This document shows positions 27,925 through 38,604 of a stretch of 64,000 bases of DNA, piece after piece. This stretch comes from Vicia villosa (Eukaryota; Streptophyta; Magnoliopsida; Fabales; Fabaceae). Positions within the stretch are counted from its first letter, which is position 1; every line of letters starts with the position of its first letter. The position numbers and the translations under genes are program-made. The DNA is taken from the NCBI RefSeq assembly GCF_029867415.1, contig NC_081185.1, positions 44,276,766 through 44,340,765 on the forward strand. The letters are read 5' to 3'. The notes beneath the pieces are model-generated. The model was given only the letters and a program-made list of their open reading frames with translations, was not told the origin of the DNA and made no database searches.

Positions 27925-29728
27925 TAGGAATAATCTTATCCTTAGGTACCCACATTTTCTTGGGTCCTTTCTTGTTAGTTTTTCTCAAGTTCTGATTGAA
28001 CTTGGGTTTAACATTGTAAGCAATAGGAGGAACAGCATGATAATTTTTAATGTGAGTTTCATGATATTTCCTATGTTGTGTCACATGCTTTTTGGTGTGT
28101 GTTATGTGAAAACTTTGAGCATGTGAAGTGTGCCTAATATCATGGGAGTGGCCATACTTGAACTGATCATACAATGGCTTGTATGTGAATTTCATTTCAT
28201 CAACAGGTTCAAGTTTGTATGGGTTTTCACCCTCAAAACCAATGCCGACTCTTTTGTTTCCAGACACAGCATATATCATAGAAGCTAGCTGACTTCTGCC
28301 AATACTTCTAGATAAGAACTTCCTGAAACTTAAATCATATTCTTTCAGAATATGGTTTAGACTGGGAGTGGATTTTTCTGAATCAGAAGGAGATCCAACA
28401 TTATTGGATAATTTTAAAAGTTTTTCTTTTAATTCAGAATTTTCCAACTCAAGCTTCTTTGTTTCAAATTCAAATAGCTTTTTCAGCTTTTTGTATTTGA
28501 GACTAATCTGAGACTTGAATTCCAAAAGTTCTGTTAGACCGGAAACTAACTCATCTCTAGTAAGTTCAGAAAATACCTCTTCAGAATCTGATTCTGATGT
28601 AGATTCTGATCCGTCATCTTCTGTCGCCATCAGCGCACAGTTAGCCTGCTCATCTTCAGAGTCTGAATCATCTTCTGACTCATCCCAGGTTGCCATAAGA
28701 CCTTTCTTCTTATGAAACTTCTTCTTGGGATTTTCCTTCTGAAGTTTTGGACATTCATTCTTGAAGTGTCCAGGCTCATTGCATTCATAGCACATGACCT
28801 TCTTCTTGTCAAATCTTCTGTCATCAGAAGATTCTCCACGTTCAAATTTCTTTGAACTTCTGACGCCTCTGAACTTCCTTTGCTTGTTCTTCCAGAGTTG
28901 ATTTAGCCTTCTGGAGATCAAGGACAGTTCATCTTCTTCTTCAGATTCTGATTCTTCAGGATCTTCTTCTCTAGCCTGAAAAGCGTTAGTGCATTTCTTG
29001 ATATTGGATTTTAATGCAATAGACTTACCTTTCTTTTGAGGCTCATTTGCGTCCAGCTCTATTTCATGGCTTCTCAAGGCACTGATAAGCTCTTCCAGAG
29101 AAACTTCATTCAGATTCTTTGCAATCTTGAATGCAGTCACCATAGGACCCCATCTTCTGGGTAAGCTTCTGATGATCTTCTTTACGTGATCAGCCTTGGT
29201 GTATCCCTTGTCAAGAACTCTCAATCCAGCAGTAAGAGTTTGAAATCTTGAAAACATCTTTTCAATGTCTTCATCATCCTCCATCTTGAAGGCTTCATAC
29301 TTCTGGATTAAAGCGAGAGCTTTAGTCTCCTTGACTTGAGTATTTCCTTCATGAGTCATTTTCAAGGACTCATATATGTCATAGGCCGTTTCCCTGTTAG
29401 ATATCTTCTCATACTCAGCATGAGAGATAGCATTCAGCAAAACAGTTCTGCATTTATGATGATTCCTGAAAAGCTTCTTCTGATCATCATTCATTTCTTG
29501 CCTTGTCAGCTTTACGCCACTGGCATTTACTGGATGTTTGTAACCATCCATCAGAAGATCCCATAGATCACCATCTAGACCAAGAAAGTAACTTTCCAGT
29601 TTATCTTTCCAGTATTCAAAGTTTTCACCATCAAATACCGGCGGTCTAGTATAACCATTGTTACCGTTGTGTTGCTCAGCAGAGCCAGATGTAGATGCAG
29701 GTGTAGACTTTGCAGTTTCATCAACCAT
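27809..29728 (-). CDS. gag: Gag of SIRE copy 2 (639 aa)
   Basis: Identical in layout to copy 1: UBN2-like gag core, zinc knuckle CYECNEPGHFKNEC from residue 313, acidic Ser/Asp/Glu region, coiled coil, C-terminus overlapping the protease frame. The ATG lies 67 bp from the PBS and the leader is short. It is the gag nearest the intact outer 5' LTR and so the one a full-length transcript from LTR 3 would encode. One residue differs from copy 1 (T for A, from gtatt/gcatt near 29340). Confidence 0.9.
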   Translation of the reverse strand: MVDETAKSTPASTSGSAEQHNGNNGYTRPPVFDGENFEYWKDKLESYFLGLDGDLWDLLMDGYKHPVNASGVKLTRQEMNDDQKKLFRNHHKCRTVLLNAISHAEYEKISNRETAYDIYESLKMTHEGNTQVKETKALALIQKYEAFKMEDDEDIEKMFSRFQTLTAGLRVLDKGYTKADHVKKIIRSLPRRWGPMVTAFKIAKNLNEVSLEELISALRSHEIELDANEPQKKGKSIALKSNIKKCTNAFQAREEDPEESESEEEDELSLISRRLNQLWKNKQRKFRGVRSSKKFERGESSDDRRFDKKKVMCYECNEPGHFKNECPKLQKENPKKKFHKKKGLMATWDESEDDSDSEDEQANCALMATEDDGSESTSESDSEEVFSELTRDELVSGLTELLEFKSQISLKYKKLKKLFEFETKKLELENSELKEKLLKLSNNVGSPSDSEKSTPSLNHILKEYDLSFRKFLSRSIGRSQLASMIYAVSGNKRVGIGFEGENPYKLEPVDEMKFTYKPLYDQFKYGHSHDIRHTSHAQSFHITHTKKHVTQHRKYHETHIKNYHAVPPIAYNVKPKFNQNLRKTNKKGPKKMWVPKDKIIPIADILGCKKDKAQHVVVPGLWMLTTHDRKKVYVPRPGA

Positions 29729-29795
29729 CTTTTACTGAAGCGTTTTTCTCTTCCTGAATCTTTTCTAAACACGGTTAAGTGCTTGCACCTTAGAA

Positions 29796-29812
29796 CCGGC
29801 GCTCTGATGCCA
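29796..29812 (-). other. Primer binding site of SIRE copy 2
   Basis: Same 17-nt sequence as at 22172-22188, directly inside LTR 3 (two-base spacer). Confidence 0.8.
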
Positions 29813-29814
29813 AT

Positions 29815-31029
29815 TGAAGGATAGAAAAACACTTAGAAAGGGGGGTTTGAATAAGTGTAGCTTTAAAAACTTGGCAGATAAAAATAAATTGCACAGTTAT
29901 TTTTATCCTGGTTAGTTGTTAACTAAACTACTCCAGTCCACCCCCGCAGAGATGATTTACCTCAACTGAGGATTTAATCCACTAATCGCACGGATTACAA
30001 TGGTTCTCCACTTAGTCAGCAACTAAGTCTTCCAGAGTCTTCTGATCACACACTGATCACTCCAGGAACAACTGCTTAGATACCCTCTAAGACTTTCTAG
30101 AGTATACTGATCCACACGATCACTCTAGTTACAACCTGCTTAGATAACCTCTAAGACTTCCTAGAGTATTCTGATCCACACGATCACTCTAGTTCCTTAC
30201 AACTTAATGTAATCAATTCTAAGAGTATTACAATTGCTTCTTAAAAGCTATAATCACAAACTGTGATATTTCTCTTAACGTTTAAGCTTAATCTCACTAA
30301 TATATTACAACAGCAATGTAGTGAGCTTTGATGAAGATGAAGATTCTGAGCTTTGAGTAGAACAGAGTTTCAGCAAGTTAATATGAGTTGTTTTGGTGCA
30401 GAATCGTTAAAATCATTAACCTTGCTTCTCATCAGAACTTCATATTTATAGGCGTTGGAGAAGATGACCGTTGAGTGCATTTAATGCTTTGCGTGTTCCG
30501 TACAGCATCGCATTTAATGTTATACGCTTTTGTCAACTACCTCGAGCCTTGTTCACGCTGTGTCTACTGACGTAGCCTATAATAGCTTTTAACGTTCCTT
30601 TTGTCAGTCAGCGTAGCTTGCCACTTGTACTTCCTTCTGATCTGATGTTTGTGAATACAACGTTTGAATATCATCAGAGTCAAACAGCTTGGTGCAAAGC
30701 ATCTTCTGATCTTCTGACCTTGAAGTGCTTCTGAGCGTGATACCATCAGAACTTCAGTGCTTCTGATCTCATGTTCTTCTGATGCTTCCATAGACCCATG
30801 TTCTGATTCTGCTTCGACCATCTTCTGATGTCTTGCCAGACCATGTTCTGATGTTGCATGCTGAACCCTTTGAGACAAAGCTTCTGAGCGCTGAATTATG
30901 CGTACTCTTTATATATTCCCTGAAAATGAAATTGCATTGGATTAGAGTACCATATTATCTTAAGCAAAATTCATATTATTGTTATCATCAAAACTAAGAT
31001 AATTGATCAGAACAAATCTTGTTCTAACA
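29815..31029 (-). repeat. SIRE-type LTR 3 (element 5' end)
   Basis: 1215 bp. Two differences from LTR 2 seen (about 29874 and 30927). Its outer border is followed by the ggtgg duplication (31030-31034). Confidence 0.95.
30443..30450 (-). promoter_or_regulatory. TATA box of the SIRE 5' LTR
   Basis: Minus strand tataaata in gcctataaatatgaag. catttaatg boxes lie about 35 and 70 bp upstream on that strand. The same box is at 15197-15204 and in LTR 2. Confidence 0.7.
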
Positions 31030-31670
31030 GGTGGTAGACATCATGGAATGAGAGATGATAGAAAATCAAAGCTAGATACGTACACTAAAGATGTTTAGGT
31101 CTTATAGCTTATGAAGCTAACAATGTGAAACCAAGAGGCGAGGAGGTCTTACAACTTGGTGAAACTTGTGTACATCGATTAAGAAAATATGGATATGCTA
31201 AGGTGAACCTTAGGATACCCAAACCAAGAGATATTAATGGATGCTAACTTGATATTACTTTTTCCTATCTAGCGAGGACTTTCAAAATCCTACAATCTAA
31301 TGGTGTAGTAAGTATGAGACGAGGGGTTAGAGAACAGACATAAGGATAGTAACTGCGAGTAGGCATGTTACGTATATGTTGGCTATTTCTTGTGGAGTAT
31401 TTCCAAGGATGCCCCTGTACCACATATATTACAGGCATTCCTCGAGTGTGTGATCTCAGGAATGGGCCGTGCTCCATTTTTCAGGAGCTATTCTTTAGGG
31501 ATGAACTCCCGGAGATGTGGGCCAAACCTTCTCCCTTTCTCATCTCTTTGAGGGTGAATTTCTATGTGAGATTTAGGCCCTGGGATATTGGAGGAGTTGA
31601 ATCGTGTGATACGATTCAATGTCGATTCCATGGTTCTCTATAGTCATATGATTTACTTACCATGTAGATT
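31030..31670 (+). repeat. Family A second LTR, segment 2 of 3
   Basis: Resumes the LTR after the SIRE array. 31117-31394 (278 bp) is absent from the first LTR, where the junction shows short homology (tgaag/tggag), so a deletion in the first LTR is the simpler reading. Ends at the agatt target site of the Ogre-like insertion. Confidence 0.85.
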
Positions 31671-32579
31671 TGTTGCACCCCAAAATTTTCCCTCTTTACT
31701 TGAGCTATAAGTTATTAACGACGTTTATTTCGTCACTCGAAAATTGAAGAAAAATAATAAAGAGTTTTCATGGGTTTAAGAAGAAAGGCGTGAAAAATGG
31801 TCTAAACTGTGGAAATACAAGAAAATTCGCAAGTCATGTTTGGAAGGTGATATGAACTAAATTCCCGCGTTGTCCTGACCATTTCGACGATATCTACAAC
31901 TTTCGTGTTCGGCTCAGAAGCCAGTTCTTTGAGGAAGGTCGCCGGATTTACAATTTACTTGAGGTGTCGCGGTGAAAAACAGTGCTGAATGTAGGGTTTT
32001 GGACCTCGGAAGATGCATATCTCCCAATCCGCTCGTCGGATTCGCTTGAAAATTTAACTCGAGCTCCGTACCATCATTACCAAGATTTCATATGTTCGGA
32101 ACGAAGGCCAATTATGCACGGAAAATTCCCAGAATTTTAAGGATCGTCGCGTTGTTTCGGTAAAAAGTGTGTTTTCGAGTATGTCGCGCCTAGTTTGAAA
32201 ATTCATAACTTCTTCGATTTTTATCGTATGAAGTCCATTATGGCGGCATTTTCTTGGAAATTTCGTTATCTTCGATTCTTCGTCACACATGCTTGTTCAG
32301 ATTTTGAGCCGAAGATAGGGTTTTATCGAGTTCTTTGAGCGGTACTCACAAAATTCTGCACAGTCGCACCAGATGAATCGACGTTTCTCGTCATTCAAAT
32401 GCGTGTAATTTCTGCATCGCTTATCGGATTGAGACGATTCTCACGGCGACGAGTCAAGAATTTGGTCATCTTCACAGTGGCATCGGTTTCGTTCCGGGAT
32501 TCAGAGCCGAACCGAGTTTCCTTAAAAACGAGCCAAAATAAGACGCACCGAGGGCAATTTGGACATTTCGCGTTGACAA

Positions 32580-32587
32580 TATATAAA
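32580..32587 (+). promoter_or_regulatory. TATA box of the first Ogre-like LTR
   Basis: tatataaa followed by a CT/CA-rich leader (32590-32700). The right LTR has it at 50115-50122. Confidence 0.65.
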
Positions 32588-33780
32588 CATTTTGCTCTTC
32601 ACAAATCAAGGGGGAACTCTCACAATTTCAATTCACCAAAAGTTCAAAAACACTTTCTCTCAATTCTCTCTCAATCCTCTTGAATCAAAACCACAAATTA
32701 CATAGAACTTTCATCAAGATTCATCTATTTCCACCAAGATCAAGAACATGGATTGAAGAATCAAGATCGAAGTTCGAATTTCTCTTCCTCTCTCCACATA
32801 GAGTTGCGCGCCCTCTCTCTCTCTCTCTCTCACTTTGGATTCCGCGTTCGAGTTCGTGTCGCGTTCGTGTCGTGTTCGCGTTCGTATCGTGTTCGTGTTC
32901 GCGCTTCGGTTAGATCTTCATCCGATAAGCTTTCGGATCTTGAATTAAGTGCTTAATTGTTGATTATTATGTGAATTCGAATCTAGATCTACCTCTTGTT
33001 CTTGATTAATGGATGATTGATGATGATTGATCGGTGAATTTGTTCGTATTTTGCCCGAATTTGTCGTGTTCATGCGAATTGTGGTTGAATTTAGTATTGA
33101 TTGCATATAATTGATATCCGTTGATGATGAATTGTGACATTTGTGTATGGATCCTTGATTCGGTGTTGATTTTGTATGCATAATTGTTAAAATTCATGTA
33201 TGTTACTTGTGTCGCACTCAAAGTGTTTGTACAAATGCATGTGATAACTTTTTGCTCGATAAATGCCTTGCTTGATGCTATATGTTGTGTAGCTTGATCA
33301 CTATCGCGTGTGCAAATACTTGTTGCCTTTGTTGCATTCATGTAATTGTTGGTGATAATATTTGAATTGTGGTTTGGCTTGACGCGTCGCACTTTGCCCG
33401 ATTTGTTGTTATTTGACCTAATTGACTTGTGGATTCATGACTATCCTTCGCCAAGATGCTTTGTGCCTAATCGTTGAGAGCGATACATTTTTGGCTTGTG
33501 CTTAATCATTGAAATCGATATATGTGTGGTTTTGTTGCTTTGGTGCTTAAGGATTGTTCACTTATTGCTAATAGCATGCCTCACATTAATATTTGGTTTA
33601 CATATTCTCATATGCCATTGATTGTTACCGTGATATCGTGCTTTGTTTCCATGGGTGTTTCATTGTGTTTTGAATGTGTTTTGATGGCTTTTCATGATGC
33701 TTACAAGTTGGCATTGTTTCAAGTTGAGTGGAATTGGTTCCCAAACATAAAAAATAGCAAAAAAGTGTTTTTCTACAGCA

Positions 33781-33973
33781 GAACCCGGTTCCTAGGATGG
33801 AGGAACCGGTTCCCAGGTGTTTCGTTTGTGTTTGTCACTGTTTTTTGGACCAGGAACCGGGTTGTCCATTCCAGGAACCGGTTCCCCTGTCTGTTTCTTT
33901 TTCCTAACTTCTATCCTACGTAACTTTTTACTCGTAACTCCGATTTGCACGTTCTTTATATCGTCGGAAAGCT
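33781..33973 (+). other. Paired-palindrome module, Ogre-like LTR
   Basis: Palindromic sites gaacccggttcc, ggaaccggttcc, ggaaccgggtt and ggaaccggttcc have centres at 33786, 33807, 33858 and 33879: spacing 21-51-21, identical to family A. gtaactc (33934) and ggaaagct (33966) follow, again 32 nt apart. The right LTR repeats it (centres 51313, 51334, 51385, 51406; anchors 51461 and 51493). Confidence 0.9.
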
Positions 33974-34985
33974 TATGAGATGTACTATCTAGCTAGATGC
34001 TTTGTTTTCATTAATTTGTAGATCATCCATGTTTGATTTCTCTTTGACTTTTCATTGTCCATTTCATGTTTACATTACTTGTCCGTTTCCTTTCGCTATT
34101 AGTAATAACGCAATTCCGATTGCGATGTTTGTTATCTCTAACTTGTGTGCTAGTGTGCAAGGCTTATGGATAGTCACCGACCGGCGCTTATTGCTTGAGT
34201 GTTCCGCTTCACATGCGGAACACGATTTCCTTCATTCGTATTGTGTTCTCATCTCGGAGACACGATCCTCTTGCTTTATATCTGCTTGTTTGGTTTGCTT
34301 GTTCCTCTTGCAGGTGTATTATGATTGCGCTTGACGCGCATGTCGACCTTTATGTGCTTTCATGGCTAATCGGTGTGCTGACCATTTGCTTTTGCTTTGC
34401 TAGCTCACTCGCGGGATTCTTAGTTTCTTCGCTTTGCTTCACTTTAGTTTACGGATCATCATCCGTTCGGTATTGATTCCGTTTCATTTTATTTCTCTCG
34501 CACTTTATCGCTTTCTCGCATCATCCTTTAACATGAGAAGTAGGACCTAGACATGCATCTGGCCAAGTCCTTGAAAGAGGCTCTGTTTTTGTTGGTGTGT
34601 TTATATTTGTGCTTTGCGACAGGGAGTCACGGTGTAATAAGTCCTATATGGCACTCCGTTAAGTCCTCATGGAAGGCATGCGGAAAGGGTTAGCAATCAA
34701 CCCCCGCCTAGTCTCATCGAGTCCGTTTGGTATGCGCACGCTACGCGTCGCTTGCTTCCGAACCAGCACAAGATCTTGTTATCGAGTATGTCAGGAAAAG
34801 GGTTCATGCAGCCGGACCCCCGCCTTTCTTATAGCTCGCGTCGCTCGACATTGATGCTCGGTGTACGCACGCACCGTTTTCCTTTACGATCCGTGACGGC
34901 TTGGTTGCTGAGAGGGGTCCGCCCTCTTGTCTATGGCCCGATCATTTTCGCCAGGTCTAATGCTTGGTTGACTTGGGTTGAGTTG

Positions 34986-37032
34986 ACTTGGGGACGTCTC
35001 GACCTGTTGCTGGTCCAGACTCAGCAAGTCGATCCTAGCGCTTGTGTGTTTATCTTTGGGTGTTTTACTGCTTTGCATATTTACCTGTTTGCATTGCATT
35101 CTATGTGCGCTTTTACTTTTCTGCATCATATTCTGGACTGTCTGGATCTCTGTTTGTTGGGTGGGTGTTACAAGAGGTAAAAGGCCCAATACCCAGGCTA
35201 TGTGTGAACCATAGGAATCCTAGGATAGAGTGGGAGCATGGTTTGTCTCGAGGTGTACGTCTCGGGATGGATTATGTAACCACGAGCAGAGTAGTGGTTT
35301 CAAACGGAGGTATTATCGTCACCCGCTTCCGCGCTGTGATGATGCTTACCTTCGGGCGGACCGTATACTGCGTTTCATGACCTTACCTTGGCCTAGATTT
35401 TACCCCTGAGTGGGGCGGGAATTAATGATCATATAACAGGTACATTGTTGGTGACTGTTGTTCTCGTTCGTGGGTTACCGCTGTTCCTGTTTGTGGGGTA
35501 CTATGGTTCTTGTTCAAGTGGTAATCTATGTTCTATGGGTTTTGGTTCCGTGGATTGGCATTCTGTGTTCCGTGTGGTTTATCATTTGGAGCTGAACCTT
35601 TGAACTTGTGCCGTGTGATTTCTCGGCATCCCAGATATATCCAGTATTGTGGTTCCCACCACCTTGCATCATTGCATATTTACTTTCCAAAAAAATGATG
35701 TACAAAAAATAACTAGCATACATGTTCCTTTCATTTCTAATGAATCATATCTTTAAGCCTCGTGTTGAGCTTTTCTATCTCTTGCTTGCTAAAAATCAAA
35801 ACACGAGAATTCCTTGGAAATTGAATGAACACGACCTTGCATTCATATCATGCATTCCATACATCTCATGCATAACAGGTGTTCAGGATCAAGGGTCTCT
35901 TATTCAGATTTGGTACTTTCTCCAGACTTAGAGACTTGATTTGTTCTTATTGTGTGTTCAAAAATGGGTCAGGGAACAACTTTGTGGGAAGTTTACCAAG
36001 ATGAAAGTTCAGTTGGGGTTGTTTATGAAGACGTGCAAGTTATGACCCGTGCTTAAGGACTCTTAGTAAGAAAAACTCAGGAAGCATTTCGTGGATCTCT
36101 TCCACAATTTTGTGGTTTCTGAAGCTCCTAGTCAGCGGCTAATCTTCTTTCTCTCATGAATTCAAGGGGTATGTTCGTAGCAACGACAAAAGAGGTTCGA
36201 AAGACAAATCTATCTGATTCTCATGTCTTATGCTCAGTGGCTTCCATGCTTGCTTTATTTGCAACTGATTAAGCTACATATTGTGTGGATGTCTACAAGT
36301 TCTTTGCTTGATGACGATGACACTAGGTGTGAGTCCTATTCTGGGGCACCTGGTCATGATGTTGAGATATTCTAGTCTTTGAAGTTGCTTGGGGCTCCCG
36401 AACGAGGGATAAGCAAGACATTGTCTATCTTGAGCATTGCACCATTTGCATTGCTCGAATCCCTGATGCACTTACAAATTCCATGTGACTTCGCCAGAAT
36501 CTTCTGCCAGACAATAATCAAGAGTGATCTGTAAGGGCACACCTCTCATTCTCAAGGTTCTGCTTCACATCCTGAGTCACCTCCGCATCTTGGAGTTTCC
36601 TTGTCAATAGTCTTTTCTTGTCAACAGAGAAAGAAAGAGTAAGAAGCAAGTCGATGTAATCTCCATGCCTGGTGTTCAGTTTCTTTCCTGTTTGATGGAA
36701 TTTCAATCGGTTAAGATTCGTTGCTTTAGGTGTTTCTCACCACAGATAGCTCTCTTGATTTCAATGACAATACTTGGTGTTTTCCATTCTCGGGGAACCT
36801 GCTCACAATATTAAGCCTTACAAGATGTTGAGGTACAAAAAAGTCTAAGACTTGCTCGATTCAAAGATGTTTGAGTTTATTCGTAATGGTTTCTACTGGT
36901 CAATCCCATTTCATCTGCTGCAAGTAGAATGTTTGTTCTTCCTCGAGGAAGTAAGTCATGAGAATCACTTGCAATTGGCAATGCCAGAGGTTTCCTTCAC
37001 AACAACCGTTGTGTGTTCTAAGTAATGACTTT
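34986..37032 (+). other. Internal, non-coding region of the first Ogre-like element, left part
   Basis: Follows the truncated LTR. The part from about 35160 resembles the sequence found behind the PBS in Ogre-like elements, but no PBS remains. No gag or pol frame. One copy of the 'ggataagcaagac' repeat lies near 36395-36426 (two more at about 44697 and 44800). Ends at the acttt target site. Confidence 0.6.
37028..37032 (+). repeat. Target-site duplication of the Tekay-like insertion (right copy 44597-44601)
   Basis: acttt flanks both outer LTR ends. Confidence 0.9.
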
Positions 37033-37940
37033 TGTAACACCCCTCTAATACCCCACGGTAATTAACAAAATTAAATCAGAGTAAACATGCAAAGGGTGTC
37101 ACAATTCAAAAATAAAAGAAAACATACGTTCGGCATATGTCATGCATTCACTGAAACATCTGAATTATAACTCATTAGATAAAAATCATGTTTACACAGC
37201 GGAATCAAATCATCAAGTCAACATTACATTGTTAATGTATCAGACTTCAAATAAAATAAACAATAGAGTTATAATCGAAACTCAAAACATCGTGTTCCCA
37301 GTGTTACATCTATCAGAGCATGACACCGACACAACAACTAAACCGACTTATGAGCTAATCCTCACCAAGTCGAAAGCAGCTATCCTCAATCTAAAAATGT
37401 CAACAGTAAGGGTGAGTCTCATCACAGTTAACAAATGTTATTGCATCTTAAATAACAACACATCATAGTTATATTATTCACCCAATTTCATCATATTCAG
37501 ATTATCAGGAACATCCATCATTTACACAAACGTCAACAAAACACATCTTTCAAACAGACAATCATACTCAACATTAATTCAACAAAACACACAACCAACA
37601 CGTCATCAATATTTATAACACTGGAATACTTCCAATCATGTTATAAAAGTATGCATATGTATGAACTGACACTATGCATGTGGTACCAAAATTCGTGAAT
37701 CATATTCACAGGACTTCTCTCTACGATACTGCCCTTCAAATCGCTCACACCCCACATGGGCACACGATTAACCTCATCAAATGGGAATAACCCATGATCG
37801 ATCCAACGTCATCAAGGTACGGCCCTGCCGGCACAGATTCCACACAATGGGAATCATGCCCTTCACTGATCCAACACTCCCTTATGGATACAGTATCATC
37901 ATTGAACATGAATGAATGCAACATATACAACATACTTATA

Positions 37941-38034
37941 CCATCATCATCATCATTAACATCATCATCATTATCAAGTATGTTCATATATATTAACATC
38001 ATTCAATCACAATCAATCATCATCATCATCATTA
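37941..38034 (+). repeat. ATC-rich trinucleotide repeat in the Tekay-like LTR
   Basis: Interrupted runs of atc, present in both LTRs (right copy about 43360-43453). Confidence 0.85.
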
Positions 38035-38476
38035 AAGAACATACACGTGTCCACATCAATCATCGTCATCAATAAGAAGAACACACATGTATCCACATCA
38101 TTCCAAAACAATCAATCAACATCATACAATTTTCAACAATTCATCACATCATAATGTTTCTCAAAACAACATCTTATATTGTTACATTTCATCATATATG
38201 TCAACAATACATCATCCAATTAAACAAATCGTCACATGATTAATATTTCAACATAGCATGTATTTAACACATCTCATCACATATATGTACAATACATTGT
38301 TCACCAAGAAATAAAATCATATTTAAGAATAATTGGATTCACACCTCATTCCATCATTTAAACACGTAGGCTATCTCATAAGGTTCATCGTACTCGAAAC
38401 GGCACTAAAAACGGACCCACGGTTCGAAAGTTACACATCATTTAACTTTTCCAAGAAAACAACTAACGCTACAGCA

Positions 38477-38604
38477 CGCGGCGCAACCAAAGTTCGCGGC
38501 GCGACCTGAAGCCCACAAACACGATCGCGGCGCAAACCTATGCACGCGGCGCGATGCGAGAAAACAAGTACGCCTTCGCGGCGCCAACACTAGGACGCGG
38601 CGCG
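38477..38604 (-). other. Six-fold cgcggcgc cluster in the Tekay-like LTR
   Basis: Plus-strand starts 38477, 38495, 38526, 38545, 38577, 38596: three pairs, 18-19 bp within a pair and 50-51 bp from pair to pair. GC-rich islands in an AT-rich LTR. On the minus strand it is followed by gtaactttcgaacc (about 38434). In the right LTR the cluster is at about 43893-44020, with three sites mutated. Confidence 0.85.

Larger units (their letters stand above)
14569..31029 (-). mobile_element. SIRE/Maximus-type Ty1/copia array: LTR-internal-LTR-internal-LTR
   Basis: Three 1215-bp LTRs (14569-15783, 22191-23405, 29815-31029) enclose two internal regions of 6407 and 6409 bp. One 5-bp duplication flanks the whole block. 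On the minus strand each internal part reads PBS, gag, protease-integrase in the +1 frame, RT cut off after its first ~50 residues, a promoter-like region, a 387-codon ORF, 70-bp repeats, PPT. By eye the internal copies differ by about eight changes, including a 2-bp indel. Integrase before RT shows Ty1/copia; the extra ORF after pol fits the SIRE/Maximus lineage. Confidence 0.9.
31671..34985 (+). repeat. Left LTR of the first Ogre-like element, 3'-truncated
   Basis: Aligns with 49206-52465 with few changes, then similarity stops and the last ~700 bp of the LTR and the PBS are missing. About 50 bp near 34895-34945 are present only here. The donor site of the putative LTR intron is mutated here (ccg|ataagc against ccg|gtaagc in the right LTR). 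It also contains a longer (CT)n tract at 32814-32832. Confidence 0.8.

Noticed and set aside
33522..33923. 133-codon ORF across the Ogre-like palindromes with repeated RNRF-type words
   Set aside because: The repeat in the peptide follows from the DNA palindromes at multiples of 3. The family A counterpart is in a different ORF, and the internal copy has a 50-nt step that breaks the frame. No start context or family support.
34002..34476. Cys/Phe-rich ORFs in the Ogre-like LTR that look like membrane proteins
   Set aside because: T-rich LTR DNA gives hydrophobic translations; frames overlap one another and cross the putative splice acceptor.
37142..37468. 108-codon ORF in both Tekay-like LTRs
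   Set aside because: Lies antisense in an LTR with low-complexity composition; the identical copy is simply the other LTR.
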